Positions 1-12,349 of a stretch of DNA of 64,000 bases are shown here, piece by piece. The notes under the pieces are model-generated. The model did not search any database, was not told the origin of the DNA, and saw only the letters and a list, made by a program, of their open reading frames with translations. The stretch spans positions 79,494 through 143,493 of the forward strand of contig JADGJC010000082.1 in the NCBI GenBank assembly GCA_027596075.1, written 5' to 3'. The position numbers were made by a program, and so were the translations under genes. This DNA comes from Rhizophlyctis rosea. Taxonomy: Eukaryota; Chytridiomycota; Chytridiomycetes; Rhizophlyctidales; Rhizophlyctidaceae. Each line of letters starts with the position of its first letter. Position 1 is the stretch's first letter.

Positions 1-436
1 GTTCCATCATCAAGATCAGGTCCGGGCTCACCTCACGTTCCTCGCAAAAAGCTCCGAATTACCAACACGCCGCCCAGTCCACACCCCCTCTTGGAAGCCC
101 CTGAGCAACAATCAGCCCTAGCCCCTCTAAAACGTGAATCTTCGGAATCAAAGTCAATTCTCACCGACACCCGCACCCTCTCGAACACAGCTGTTGGTAT
201 ATCTCTCAACGCGCAGCGATAACACGTTACTCGGAGCGATCCTTGTCCATCCTTATCAAACAATCTTAGATACCGTAACTCAAATAATGGACGAAATTGA
301 TGACGTGCCGGAAGATTTTGCCGTGCATAGAGACAACGGGTTGGTGTCTGTGCCTTTGAACAAGAAGCAGGGACACCTCCGGCTGGCGGATCACCTCAGA
401 GAGGGCGATGCGATTGTAATTATTGAGAAGGTGTGA
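1..436 (+). CDS. C-terminal part of an unidentified protein (5' cut by window)
   Basis: The first reading frame is open from base 1 and is Ser/Pro-rich and basic, as in a disordered linker. It joins in frame to a second exon if an intron is removed at 197-269 (donor GTATAT, acceptor CTTAG, 73 nt, phase 1). The last exon encodes about 55 residues ending in ...REGDAIVIIEKV and stops at 434-436. The pattern DEIDDVPEDF, VSVPLNKKQ, GDAIVIIEKV alternates strand-like and turn-like stretches, as in a small ubiquitin-like or beta-grasp fold, but I do not recognise the family. The second-exon frame also stays open upstream into the proposed intron, so the splice is an inference. Confidence 0.5.
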
Positions 437-604
437 TGTAAGTTTTGAAATATAGACGGAAAGGAACACAATGTGTGCATACTGGAGAAGAGGAATCGAA
501 GCAAATTGAAGCTTTTCAAAATCAGAAAAGTGCATCGCGTATTGCCACATGCCCCAAACCAAGCCTGCAGCCCCAACGGGTCATGTGAGTTCAGAGTTAC
601 TCAA

Positions 605-994
605 TTACTTATACGTCAATGTACATCTCGCGCCCCCACCCTCATCCCCCGCCCCACCTCCTTCGGGCACACACACAGTCCCCTTCGGACATTCCCAAAT
701 AGGTCCCCAATGATATCCTTTGGCGCCGACGTGGTGGTTCTGATCGACATGAATACAAACGCACAACAGATCGGTAAGTTACGTGTCACCCCGGCTCAAA
801 TATTTTGCAAGCCAAATGTGTTAGAAGGACCATACCTTCATGCATTTTCGATATGTTGATGGTGAGACACACTTTAGGGAATTGGATTGTGACGCGGTGC
901 AGGATGTTGACGATGCTTGATGGATGAAGATGGAAAGGAGGGCGATCAGGACAAGAGGTAGGAATAGCGACAGCTCACGATGTGATGGCTGCAT
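605..994 (-). CDS. Small secreted cysteine-rich protein, chitin-binding CBM19-like
   Basis: Two exons (994-836 and 739-605) join in phase 0 across a 96-nt GT-AG intron and encode 97 residues. The first ATG at 994 opens a signal peptide (basic start, then LSLFLPLVLIALLSIFIHQASS). The mature part has six cysteines spaced like fungal chitin-binding modules: SC..., LKC, YRKC, WECPKGTVC, ARC. The CPKGTVC element resembles the CAPGTVC of CBM19-type domains. The role is inferred: a secreted or wall-bound chitin-binding or effector-like protein. It lies tail-to-tail with the partial gene at the window start. Family membership rests on the Cys pattern only. Confidence 0.65.
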
Positions 995-1253
995 TGTGTT
1001 GAGTTTTTGTGTCCCGTGCAAGAAAGTTGAAGCTGACAGTAAGAAGCGGCAGAATCAAAGACAGCCTGCTGAAGTGTTGGCCCCGTGGCACGTAGCGAGT
1101 GCTATCGGTAATCATCATCAGCCATCACTTTGTTTGTTTACTTGCACGTTCATGCGACGTTAGCCCCACCCACCAACACACCACCATACACCCACACCAT
1201 GATTACACTCCCGAAATGAACATCATACATTTATATATACAATCACACACAAC

Positions 1254-3948
1254 TCATAACCTAACAAACCCCCTCCCCTCCTCACCCCTCAACGCCCCCA
1301 CCAAATCCCCAAAATCAGCCTCCCAAGCCCTCAACCCAACCAAATGCTCATCAACCTGCACATCCATAATAACCGGCTTCCCATCCCGCGTAAACTCCAC
1401 ACTGACTTCGTACACGGCCGCCCAGTCCTTTCCTTCTGCTGATGTACTTGCTAGGAGGGCTGAAAATGCGTCTGAATGTAAAGGGATGATGAGTATAGTG
1501 GAGTGGTTTGCATGAGGGTGGGTAATGCCTAACCTTTGATTCTTGCCCGAGTTTCGGTCAGCACGGCTTCCCAGTTTTGACCAGGTAGAGATGCGGCAAT
1601 GTTCTTGACGAACGTCGCCGTGTCTGGGGATAGCTTGCCTGATGAATCGAAGCGGGGAATCTGATTGTGAAACGTCCTATGTCAAGCTCGGTCCATTTGT
1701 GACTTCGCACCAGCAAGCTTTTGAACTCACCATATAATGCACCTCCCCATTCTCCAACTTTTGCACATCATACTCATCCCGCGCCAATCGCGTGATGAAA
1801 TTTTGATACTGCAACCCGATGGCTCAGTCGTCATGCCTTTGTGTCTTCCCATCATTACCCACAAATACCATAACCTACCAAATGTACATCGGACTGCCCC
1901 TTCGAAGCCTTGACCAACACCGAAAAGTCCAGTGCAAATTTGCGGTTTCCATATAACAAAGGATTGTCTATGCCTGTACAACCAACATAATGTCGTCAGC
2001 ACCTGTTGAAACATGCTAATCAACTTCACCCATCCGGAACTTACACCGCTGCACAACACCAGGCACACTCAAGTCCCTATGCCGCAACACAAACGCGATA
2101 TTCGAAGATACAACGGGTGGGGATTCAGGATCTGGTGAGACGGTCCAAAAGAGGGGCTTTTCGGTAGACTGATGCTAAAAGAAACTAGATGAGTCACGAC
2201 TTATCTCAGAGGGAATGTTTTGTGATTTAATCAAGCAGTAGAGAGTGCATACCTGGAGATAATGTCCACAAATCACCGCCAAATCATTCGTAATGCTGAA
2301 AGTTTCCGTAAACCAAGGTAGCTCTCCGCCATATGTCGATCTTTTGATCCTTTGCATGAGCAGATACATCACGAGCACAACACTGAGAGCGGTTACGTGA
2401 TACCTGATGGTTTTTGAAATTTCGACCGCGGAAAGATGGAGAGGGTCACGTTCCCAAACAATAGATGCGTCATCTTGGCCTACTAATGCGACATTCGGCA
2501 CGTCTTTGAGCTGGCTGACCACATTAGGAGCTAGATTGCACGTAAGTTTGAATGGAGCGGCGGTATCGGTAGGGGACACGGAAGGTGATAGGGTGATGGG
2601 TTGAGCAGTTGGTGCAGCAAGAACAGTTTTCTAGAATTACTCGAGACATCAGTTCATTGAATTCTTTCAGATTCTCCTATGACCACTTTCGTACCTTATA
2701 AGCCTCCTTCAGCTCTTCGACATCCTTGCTGAAGAATGCATTCAGATATGCAGAACGATCTAATCCTGATACCCCAGCAGGGACATAATCCCGCTTTGCC
2801 AAATCGCCTTGTGCCATATCTGTTAGTGGCCACATGACCGACAAGGGTACTGATGTTTCGGGTGTTATGTAGATGAAGGGAAGGACTGCGACATTTGGTG
2901 TGTCATCATGTATCACAGACGATCCTACTTCCTGAAACGAATTGTGAGATTTTGTAAGGATGTTATAGGAAGAGATGTCTCGAACGTACATCCATCAAGT
3001 CTGCAAAGAGAATAGTCAGCTAACAGCTCCGCAGATCCGTTAATGGCTGCCCCATCATCGAGCGCACTTACACCAAACCGTTGTTTTCCTGACCTGCCCA
3101 TCAGAGCCCTGCCATGCCGCCTCATATGTTTGGCTATACTTCCACAACTCGGTCATAACCGTATTGAGCCGATCCCCCATGGTGAAATGATGGTGTTTAT
3201 GCTCCTTATCAGTTGTGATCTGCCCAGCGATGGCTTCCTGAATTGCTGACATTGTATGTGAACTACCATCATCTTCCAACGTCAATTTCTGAGGGCAACA
3301 CGGTTCAATGTCTTTCGGTCTTGATTCATATGCTGTCTTTAGCTACTTACGTACCGCAATAGCGTCCACCATCTGGTAATCCGCCGATTCCAATGCCTCC
3401 CATGCCGCTACTCGAGAACTTCCAGTTTGATCCATGATGATATCGACCGTATCCTGCCATTCTTCAGGCACTTCTCCTGACGTCTCGTCCTCTTCCTCCT
3501 CAGTGGGCAGGACAATCAATTCCTACCGTAAATTTGCGGGTGAGACATGGTATCTCATTGCTTAATGATTCCCAGTACACACCTCTAGACGCTTTAACAA
3601 AGCTGGGTGCTCCCTCAAGGTCCCTTTTGCCTGCGGCGGAGTGAACGTCCAAGCGTGATCTACTACAAAGATATTACTCAGCGCCTTCAGACCACCTTCA
3701 TGCTGCAGCTGCAGCGCATAGCGCCGGTATGGCACAGGAGAGTCTGTCAAGGCAAAGTACGATCCCGCGTCAAAGATTTCATTTTTGAGCTTTTCATGGA
3801 GCGGTTGCCTATTTTCCGAATTTGAGAACTGGTTGCTTTGCGGAGGTTGTCTATGTGATATGCTTGTTTACCATAGTGCTTTTGGCACTGCTGCCAGCTG
3901 TGGCCCGTTATTCTTGATGAACGCTTTAAACTGTTGTTCTGAAGTCAT
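1254..3948 (-). CDS. TTLL12: Tubulin-tyrosine ligase-like protein 12 (TTLL12) homologue
   Basis: This is a multi-exon gene. It starts at the ATG at 3948 (MTSEQQFKAFIKNNGPQ) and ends ...EEGRGFVRL at 1254. The N-terminal block (ALWQPLHEKLKNEIFDAGSYF, then SNIFVVDHAWTF) aligns in order with the SET-like N-terminal half of animal TTLL12. Later exons match the TTL-like half: FFYMQEQ-like SVPLSVMWPLTDMAQGD, then YIDNPLLYGNRKFALDFSVLV, then YQNFITRL and the terminal PVIMDVQVD block. TTLL12 is regarded as a pseudo-ligase that affects tubulin tyrosination and histone methylation marks, and no activity can be deduced here. At least eight short introns interrupt it. Family presence fits a flagellated fungus. 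The exon joins are by eye. Confidence 0.85.
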
Positions 3949-4591
3949 TGGAGGTGCGAACTGGGTGTGAACTTTTGAATTTCGTGGGAATGCGTTAATG
4001 GGAAGATGCTATTTTTGTATTACAATATTGTGGGAAACACGCTGGACCGTTGGGACAAAGAGTAGGCCTAATAATCACGTGATATTGTATGTGTTCACGT
4101 AAGCTTTAATCAGCACTCCAATCCATCAACCAAACTCAGAAAACCAATCCCACAATGCACATGGACCAGTCTCTACTTTCTCTTCAACTTCTTTCTCTTT
4201 TTCGTCTTGCTCTCCTTCTCTTTTAACACTCAAGCATCGGCTAGAACAGTCGCAAATCCCGAACACACCCCACAACAAGTGAGCAACGTCCTTTCCTGCT
4301 ATTCTCGCCTACACACATCACTATCTGCTTCCGACAGGTCGTGAGGGACCGTCAACAGGTATGACTTCCATCTTCAGGCAACACGTCCGCATTATGCTAA
4401 CCATAGGGAATGGGCGACTTCATCGTCGCCTGTTCCCATGTCCCTTCATCCTTTTCTCTTTTCGTCTACTTCCCCTTCACTCTCTCCAAACCCGCCACAG
4501 GTTCGAACGGGTCCAAGTATGCACATGTGTTCTCCGTTCATTGCACAACACTCCTTGTGGGTGGGGGCAGGTGGTGCTGCTTATGCCGCCA
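3949..4591. other. Intergenic, with a doubtful + strand signal-peptide-like ORF
   Basis: Upstream of TTLL12. On the + strand, bases ~4156-4261 read as a very hydrophobic stretch (YFLFNFFLFFVLLSF) followed by ASARTVANPEHTPQQ. This can be spliced through 21-nt and ~115-nt exons to a stop at 4628. No in-frame ATG precedes the hydrophobic run, and the 3' part overlaps the better minus-strand frame below, so I do not call a gene. Confidence 0.25.
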
Positions 4592-4987
4592 TTATGTCTT
4601 TAACGGGACCCCGGGATGTGGACTATAATCTACTGCGCGTCGTGGGTGCGCCCACGCAGGCGGGTAGTAGTCGACGACATTCCGGCAGTTAGAAGGAGGT
4701 GTGCATCCATCGATTGTATAGTACCCGTCTACGAACTTCGAGCCGCGGTCCGCGTGGCGAATCAAAATTTCAAAGCTGCCAGAACCGAGTTGGTTCCTGG
4801 AACAGCAACCGTTGCCAGTGGCAACATTGGTATCCAAAAGGATACCCCAGTTTTTTAATGTCGCTATACCAGTCACAAGCCTGGGGTCTTCCGTCTCGGA
4901 AGGAAGTGCAGAGTGGAAACTGATATGAAATCCTTGGTCATTGCAATTTAGTGCGCCATATCTGACAGTTTGGTTTTTGTTGTAAGA
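4592..4987 (-). CDS. Orphan coding-looking exon, probable secreted protein C-terminus
   Basis: An open frame of 131 codons runs from 4987 to the stop at 4592. It is preceded directly by a consensus-like acceptor (GGGTAG) and has no in-frame ATG, so it looks like a terminal exon. The residues (YGALNCNDQGFHISFHS, NWGILLDTNVATGNGCC, SFEILIRHADRGSKFVDGYYTIDGC, PPSNCRNVVDYYPPAW) have the mixed composition and paired cysteines of an extracellular domain. I do not recognise the family. The missing first exon should lie within 4988-5209, but no clear signal peptide was found. It could be a fragment of a gene. Confidence 0.4.
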   Translation of the reverse strand, partial: SYNKNQTVRYGALNCNDQGFHISFHSALPSETEDPRLVTGIATLKNWGILLDTNVATGNGCCSRNQLGSGSFEILIRHADRGSKFVDGYYTIDGCTPPSNCRNVVDYYPPAWAHPRRAVDYSPHPGVPLKT

Positions 4988-5209
4988 CTACCCACTTGAA
5001 TAGATATGCCGGTATTGATATTGACAGTTCAATCACACTATCGGCAACCATGTTCAAGCGATGACGGCATGAACTTCGCCGTCACAATAATCATATTCAA
5101 CATTTACAAAGAGCTACGAGAGGAAACTACCACTCTTCTCTACATATGAAAACGCCAATCTACTCATGCTATTTACAAAACATCACCCGCTTCACCATAC
5201 CCCTCACCT

Positions 5210-7998
5210 CTACCGCCTACCCCTCTTCCCCTGCAACTTCTTCGTCAACGTGTTCGGATCAACAGGCTTAACCTTATTTCTATTCTTATTCTTCACATTC
5301 GCAGTCTCATAGTAATGCGTCCCAACCTTGCCCTTATTCGTTGTCTTTCGTGCGGGTTTCTTCGCTTTAGTTGCGCTATCGTCCTCAGAGTCTTCGTCAT
5401 CTGATGGTGGGGCGGGGCGTTTTGCGGGTGAGGATTTGGGTGCTGGAGGGGTGGAGAGTGATTGTGAACGACTGAACTTTTGTTAACGTCATTGGAGGAA
5501 CAGGATTCGCGCCTTACCTTTTGCGGGTTTCGAAGGTTTAGATTCAGTTTTTTCTTCCACAGTGAAGACCGGCAAACCGCCTTTCCGGCGTCCGGCTTGA
5601 AGAGCGAGTTTTCTCCGCTTAGGAGGAGTGACAACTTCTTCCTCCTCTTCAGATGACTCCTCCTCTTCCTCGTCCTCCTCCGCACTCTCATTATCCTCCG
5701 CCTCTTCCTCCTCTGCACCTGCCTCCCCATCAACAGACTCCCACTCCCCTTCGCCCTCCACTTCCTCATCTCCCTCCTCATCCACATCCGGAATTTCCGC
5801 CGGCGGCGCCCGACCGGGAATAGACTCAACAACCTCATCCCCAACCACCTCTCCAAACACCTCATCCCAATCCGTCGCCTCAACCTTCCTCTTCTTCTTC
5901 TCATCCTTCTTCTTCTTCCCATCCTTCGCCTCCTCTTCCTTCTCCCGCTCCTCAACAGCAGCAACAACCTCCGGATCATCTATAACTTCCCCTTCCTTCG
6001 TCATATCATCCGGCAAGAACTTCGCGGACACAAAGATCTTACTAAAAATCTGCTGGACCGTCGGTGCAACCACCTCCTCTTCCTCCTTCTCCGCACCACC
6101 TTCCGCCGGAACATACGTCTCCGAATCCGGCGGCATAGTATAAAACGGAATCTTCCCCCTGATCCAATCATTCAACACCATCTTCGCAATAGCCGTATTA
6201 TCCGCCTCCCCACCCTTCAAAAGCTTCCCCGTCCTCTTCGCAACCTGCGCCAAGAAATCCTCCGCATCCTCCCACTCCTTTACCTCATACGTCCGTCCCA
6301 AATACTCTTTCCGAACCCTCTCCAAAACCGCCGGGATGTAATACTCTGGCTGACTCAAATTCTCCACCCTCACGACACCCTTCAACACGATATCCACAGG
6401 CTTGTCATCCGGAGCGGGCGCAACAACACCGGGACAATCAATAAGATAAATCCGCTTCATCAACGTGATGTACTGCCACACCTTTGTTTCACCGGGGATG
6501 GGCGCGACGTTGCAGACTTTGCGGGAGCGGAGGGTGTTGATGATGGAGGATTTGCCGACGTTCGGGTAGCCGATGAAGCCGACGGAGATTTGCTTTTTGT
6601 CTTTGTGAAGTTGAGAAAATTGACGGAGGAGTTGGATGAGGGAGCCTTTGCCGAAGGAGTTTGTGATGGAAGCGTGGAAGGCTAGTGTGGGGGCGTCTTT
6701 GGAGAGGTAGCGGACCCAGCGGGCCTGTATTCGTATTGGGGAAAAGATAGGTGAGTATCATGTGACACAGACACGAACTGATGAGACAAACGATGTTGAC
6801 ACGATGAAAATGTTCGTCCAAAATGTACTAAGACCAGCCGAACTGAAAAAATCGGGTACATCATGTGATCATCCCTGCGTCCGGTCTACTCTCACAGGAC
6901 ATTGCCCCAACCCTATCAGAGAACGCTCAAAACGAGATTCGCAAGTCGGGTGGGTCTTGCTCTTCCACGGTTGTAACGGGCAATTGCCAACTTTACGCGC
7001 AAGTCAAAAATGACACGGCGGCAAATGACCTGACTTAACTGTGGGACAGTGTTGTCGCCCTCCCTTCCACCTCACTCTACGCCAAAAAAAGCACGAATGT
7101 GATCAAAGTACTCACCGTAACCCACGTAGGGACCAAATCACACTTGTTAAGAACAAAGATAAGCTGCTTGTGCTTCGCCTCCTCCTTCAAGTATTTCTCC
7201 ACAGGCTTGCACCGCGTACCAATGGGGTCACGGGCATCCAAAACGTGAATAACAACATCAGACGAGTCCAACACTTTGTACAATTCGTTCCAAATACGCT
7301 TCGACTGCCCAGCACCAAAAATTGGGTCGGAAGCTGCGTCTATGACGCCGGATGTGGAGACGTTGGCGAGGAGATTCGGGTCTTTCACTTCGTCGTACTT
7401 GTCGTGAGAATCCGTCACCTTCGTCGCCATTTCGTCCATCGATCCCATAGACAATCGTGGCCGTTTCCGTTGCGCCTTTGGACCAAAAGTGTTGGCGAAC
7501 GTGTCTGTTTCGAGGATATGCATGCGGGAAATCTTCTTGGCGTCCTCGATCAAGCTCAAAGGCAAAGAACGCGGGTTCATTAGGACGGTGTACGGGTCAT
7601 CTCTACGCTCGTTCATCGCTTTTTGAAAGCTGTTCAACTCGCGTTGGCCGACTGTGCGGGTGTTTTCTATTTGGAGCATAGTGGGTTAGCACCTTGATCA
7701 TAAGATAGGAGGGCTACCTGACAAGGTATGACTTACCAAACCACTTCCGGTTAGCCTCAACCCTAGCTTGAGTCCCCGGCGCCAACCGATTCTGATACGC
7801 CGCCGCCTTGATAATCTTCCCGTCGGCATTCCGCACCGCCTTCCCGCCCTTCAGCATATTAACCTGTCGGACCTTCTTCGCATCACGGTAAAAGTTCGTT
7901 CCCTTGACATGCGTGACGTTTCCCAAGCCGTTCTCCCCACCCTTGCCCTGTGCCCTAGCGGAAGCGACTCGGTTCTTCTCTTTCTTTTGTTTGCCCAT
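5210..7998 (-). CDS. NOG2: Nucleolar GTP-binding protein 2 (NOG2/NUG2/GNL2)
   Basis: This is the GTPase that joins the pre-60S ribosomal particle and licenses its nuclear export. It starts at the ATG at 7998 ([20 protein letters not shown]), the family's usual opening. The circularly permuted GTPase motifs appear in the expected order: G4 NKCD ([11 protein letters not shown]), a G5-like [12 protein letters not shown]1 GYPNVGKSS, and G3 DCPG. The family motif [15 protein letters not shown] follows G1. The C-terminal third is a long acidic tract (5640-5960) ending in a basic tail [10 protein letters not shown]. Introns include one at 7737 and a long one at 6725-7115 (391 nt). The acidic tail is normal for the family. 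Confidence 0.95.
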
Positions 7999-8606
7999 TG
8001 TGATAGTGCTAATTGGGGTATATTGTGTGAAGCAACTTGTAAGGGGCAGAGAAGGTGTGTGCGCTTCTGTGGCGATGGTTTGATGCCTTTGCCACCCAAA
8101 AAAAATTCACCAGCCAATTGCAAGCCACAAGAACGCCATGCGCCACGGGTCTCCGGAACACTTGAGGGTATCGGTGGTGTTAGGTGCTAGTAGTATATGC
8201 AGAATGCAAGCTCAAGGGTAGTCTGGTAGTAGCAACATCAGGAAGCTTTACTCGCTCGTGCATTCTGATATTGACCATTTTCAGTGCTGAAGTGCATAGG
8301 AAACACTGATGTACTCAAAGCACACTGGGTACAGTCCATATGTGCTGTCTTGTTTAGTGGTCTCAAGCTGCCCATCCTGGTCAGGCAGACGCACACTTTC
8401 TTGACTGGGTGGAAGATAGATCACGTATATTCAAAAACCGGTAAAGACAACCCCCAAACCTTAGATACAAATTTCGCTACCCTACCATACATCTAAAGTG
8501 TCCCGCTCCTCCGCTACTCCCCTGCTCCGAAGAGAAATAAGGCAATGACCCGCCCTTATCTGCGCCCCGTCGTTCAATACACCAATGACAAAACAATGGC
8601 CTGCCC
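7999..8606. other. Intergenic, no gene seen
   Basis: This holds the NOG2 promoter side and the 3' flank of the HsbA-like gene. Short ORFs on both strands lack coding character, and no repeat or RNA gene was recognised. Confidence 0.5.
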
Positions 8607-9509
8607 TTAGTTGCTACGCCTCGCATTCGAGCGGCGGACAAGCTCCGAAAGAACGTTGCCACGACGTCTCAAAGAGAATTCGCTGTAGGTGTTGATCGCA
8701 AGTGTCAGCGTTTGACCGAATGAGTTGGCTTGGGCAGCAATGTCGGTCGTTTGGCCTTGCACGCGGTCAATAAGGCCAAAGGCCAGCGTCTGTTTTTGAT
8801 CCAAGCGAGGACAATTAATGTTAACAATGGCGCAGCGAGTTTCCCTTTCTGCCTTCTGCAAAGGGGAAAACACACAAGGAAATGCAAAAATATGACATTA
8901 CATCTTCAATATTTTCCCATTGTCTCAAAACAGCAGCCACTGGTGGACCAACGACGGGCACTTTGCCCAAAATTCCACCTTTACCGATGAGGATGTTCAA
9001 GAGCACTTGATGAACTCGAACGAACTACGGAAATATTGGGTCAACAACCATTACCGCCAATAAATGTGCTAATGACATTTTTACCTCTCGGTAAGCATCA
9101 GCAACTAATTTGGCATCCGCAGCGGTCGTGATCGGAGCCGAACCTTGTTCTTGTGCAATTGCTGTACTGCCGATGTTGATAAGTTCCGTGTATCCCGCAA
9201 TAATTGTCTAGACAAAACAACAGTGGAGACAACAGGAAGAATTGAACAATCAGTGGACGTAAATTGCAACTGATGTCATCATTTGACAAGCCACGAGAAG
9301 AGAAATAGGAGCTCACTTACGGGGAATGGTCCCTGTCCAATAACAATGAGGGGCGCGTTAATGATTGTGATGCTCTGGGCGGGTGCCTGCAAAGCTTGGG
9401 ACTTTGAGGTAATTATTTTCCAGTTGTCGGCAATTTGCTGCGGTGTCAGGGCCGCGAAGGCGGCGGTGAGAAAGGTGAGAAGGAAGAGGGCGATTTTGAG
9501 CGCGTTCAT
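8607..9509 (-). CDS. Secreted HsbA-like hydrophobic surface-binding / wall protein
   Basis: It starts at the ATG at 9509 with a clear signal peptide (MNALKIALFLLTFLTAAFA). The mature region is almost entirely amphipathic helix: LTPQQIADNWKIITSKSQALQAPAQ, then GYTELINIGSTAIAQEQ, then AKLVADAYREFVRVHQVLLNILIGKGG, and a C-terminal helix with QTTDIAAQANSFGQTL. Four exons are separated by introns of about 70-120 nt, and the frame stops at 8607. The organisation matches the fungal HsbA / cell-wall galactomannoprotein family, which coats hydrophobic surfaces. Assignment is by overall pattern, since the family has few fixed residues. Confidence 0.7.
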
Positions 9510-11058
9510 TTTGGAAGCCGGATGTATCGAAGAAGTAAACTTAGGCAGTTGAGCTCAGTGTTGAAGATTCTGAAGGGAACTCGACGAGCGACTCCTCGGC
9601 TTTTAAGTATTTTTCTTCGCCCTCCATCTCCCTCCAAATTTGCGGAAATTCTCTTCGAAAACACGCAATACGATCCCAAGGCGATACAAGTGTTCATTGT
9701 AAGGGCCTGTGTTCATTCATTGAAGGATTGCTGCCTTGTCCCGTGAAAGACCCAAACATGAAGCGTTCCAGGATGTTGGGGAGACGATGGAAAAGGGAAA
9801 GAAACAAAACACTGCAGGCCGTCCTTCATGATTGCAAGTCACATTTGACTCATTTGTTCATAATACCTGTATGACATCCCAGTCATCAATGACATGATCC
9901 TTCAATGGTGAGCACGTTCCTCACCCTTTCATTAAACCATGACACTGCAGGGACGAGAATGGCTTGTGACGGATGAGGCATTACAGCCATTACCAACACT
10001 TTCGACGTATTGAACCTGTTGTAATATCATCAAGGTGCAGGGGACCGCTAATGGTCGCCTTGTCGCATTCAGACCGACAGTGTAGCAGTGCAGGAGTGTT
10101 TGGCAGTGCATGCGCATACAGGTGCACAATATACTGGCACCATTGCATCAGAGCTATTGAGGGCTGGAGAGCTCCTTCGAACCAAAATTGGTAGTCTACT
10201 CAGTGCGGCCGTCCGTCAGTCGAATGAAGAAGTTGGAGGGAATTGAGGGATGAAAACACCAAAATCCTAGATGGGCATTAACAGAGATGTCCACCAGCGG
10301 GAAGCCATGAGGACGTTAACACAAGCCCTCCAACTGACATACATATGCACGCCTCATGCTTCCTTCGCTTCTGTGCGCAGAAAGGCTTGACCACCTGCAG
10401 CCCTCCATCTTCCATTTCGTTAGATCGCGTTCCCCGCCTGCAGTACTCATTGAGCAGGTACGCAGTCCGCCACCAACGATCCTAAACACAAGCCACACAG
10501 GCATGAAATATGCGGAAGGCCGCGTTGCACCTATCAGGATACTTCCCGCATCGTCGGGGTCATGAACGGCGGAAATATGCAGGTCGTTTGGTTCGAGCTA
10601 TGTGGAAGACGATTGGGAACGTCTTGTGAATCTTCTCGCAAAAGCGATATCGGCAGTCGCCGACCTACATGGTGCTCGATAATGTTACACTCTGTCACGG
10701 AGTTTCATTATCCCAGAAAAGGGGGTGCATCTTCCTTCTGTTGTTGCCATTTCCCTCAACCATTCAACATCCTTCCTTCTAAGACCCTGGAGTGGCGCGG
10801 CAATCGTCTGATGAAGCTGACTGGTCGGTATGCCAAAAAGGCCTTCTGCTTCCCCAGTCTTGGACGAGGTGGAATGAGGCGTTTCACGAGCATCCGAACA
10901 GTCATGCCGGAAGTTTCCGCTAATCAGAACACAGGCTAGCTGCACTTAAACGAATGGAAGTTTCAGATCAAATCACAGAAACCCAATACTACATTCATCA
11001 GGAGCACAGCCCCTTACGAGATCCACATATGAAACAAAAACAAAAACCCCCGAATTCT
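9510..11058. other. Intergenic 1.5 kb, no convincing gene
   Basis: Upstream of the HsbA-like gene and downstream of the carnitine carrier. Several 60-125-codon ORFs occur on both strands (for example 10685-10945 minus), but none shows a domain, a signal peptide or consistent splice structure. A small unrecognised gene cannot be excluded. Confidence 0.4.
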
Positions 11059-12349
11059 CTACCACAACCGATTCATAACTTCCATCGATGCGGCACGGCC
11101 CAAGAACCCAGCTGCGTTTGCCTGTTCGTGAGGGGATATGACATAAACGTTCAGCCATATGCATGACCTTCGAATTGCGCAGAAGGTTCCCAATCAAAGC
11201 ATGAAAGCCAAAATGAACTTACAGGGAACGCTCGCAACAGTGCTGGTCCCAACCCCTTGAAAAGCGCTTGAGGCCCTTCAAGACGAATGATCTTCATTCC
11301 GCAATCCGCGAAGCCCTTGTAAGTTCCTGCTGGGGCCGCTTGGATGCGGGATTTGATCACGTCCGGCGGCTGTGGAGAAATGCAATGAGTATCCACTCCT
11401 AATGTTCAGAAACGAAACAAAAATACAACAGCAACAAGGCACACAGGAGAAAACTCACGATAGCAATAGACCACATAGCCACACCAGCCATACCACCCGC
11501 AAAAAGCGTCGGTCCAATATAAATCCCCTGCGCATCCTTCGGCACCAAAAGCCTATAAAACCACTCATACGCAACGAAATACGCCGCACTGCCCGGAATG
11601 TCTCTCGCCAACGTTGCAATCGTACCCCGGTACAAACTGCCCAATCCTCCCTCGCGCCACATTCCCCTCCCAGCATCAAACATGCCCTTGTACTTCACCC
11701 CACTCTTATTTTGGTCCTGCGTTTGCATGACGACCTTGACGCGCTCCATGGGGGTTGTGACGATTGTTGTTGGGATTGCGGAGAAGCCGCCGGCGAAGGC
11801 GAATTCGGCCATGGAGAGGTCTTTGGTTTTGCGGTTTGGTGTGGCGTTGTAGACGAGTTGTTTGCCGAGGTCGTAGGACTGAGGTGTTGAAAATGATTAG
11901 ATGATTAGCCAATCGAATCTTCCAGTGAATGCCCGCATCCTCATCATGGACGTCGTGCCAAAATCCTCAGCTTCCAAGCACAACTCACCCAAAAACTCAG
12001 CGCAAACATCGGCGTCACACCAACAAGCGGCGACGCCATCCCCCTATACAATCCCAAAAGCCCATCCTTCGCCACCGTCTGCTTAAAACAATCTACGAGG
12101 CCCTTATATTGGTTGCTTGTTTGAAGACGGACTTTCAGGGTGTCGAAGGGGTGCTATTTGATGATAGTGAGTGGGTTAGTGTTTGTTAGAACAGATTCCA
12201 AAGACAGATAGAAGGAAAGTTATTGCAAGTCGACTTACGCCAGCAAGCACGGTAGCTACACCCGCTGCTCCACCCGACAGGAAGGACTTTGCTTGGTCCA
12301 TCTTGGGAGGGGCGGCCTTGGGAAGGTCCTTTGATGCGTCTTTGGACAT
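11059..12349 (-). CDS. CRC1: Mitochondrial carnitine/acylcarnitine carrier (CRC1/CACT)
   Basis: This inner-membrane antiporter brings acylcarnitines into the matrix for beta-oxidation or acetyl transfer. It starts at the ATG at 12349 ([30 protein letters not shown]) and ends [10 protein letters not shown] at 11059. All three mitochondrial-carrier signatures are present: [22 protein letters not shown] and [10 protein letters not shown]. Each is followed by its GLYRG/SLYRG/ALFKG partner motif. The Q-rich second repeat ([20 protein letters not shown]) is typical of the carnitine carrier branch. The gene has five exons, with introns near the repeat boundaries. Substrate assignment rests on this branch resemblance and is fairly secure. 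Confidence 0.9.

Noticed and set aside
5293..5979. Arg-rich minus-strand ORF of 228 codons
   Set aside because: An out-of-frame shadow of the NOG2 acidic region.
5628..6143. Long + strand ORF of almost pure Ser/Thr
   Set aside because: It is the antisense of the acidic tail of NOG2; GAG/GAA-rich codons read backwards give serine.
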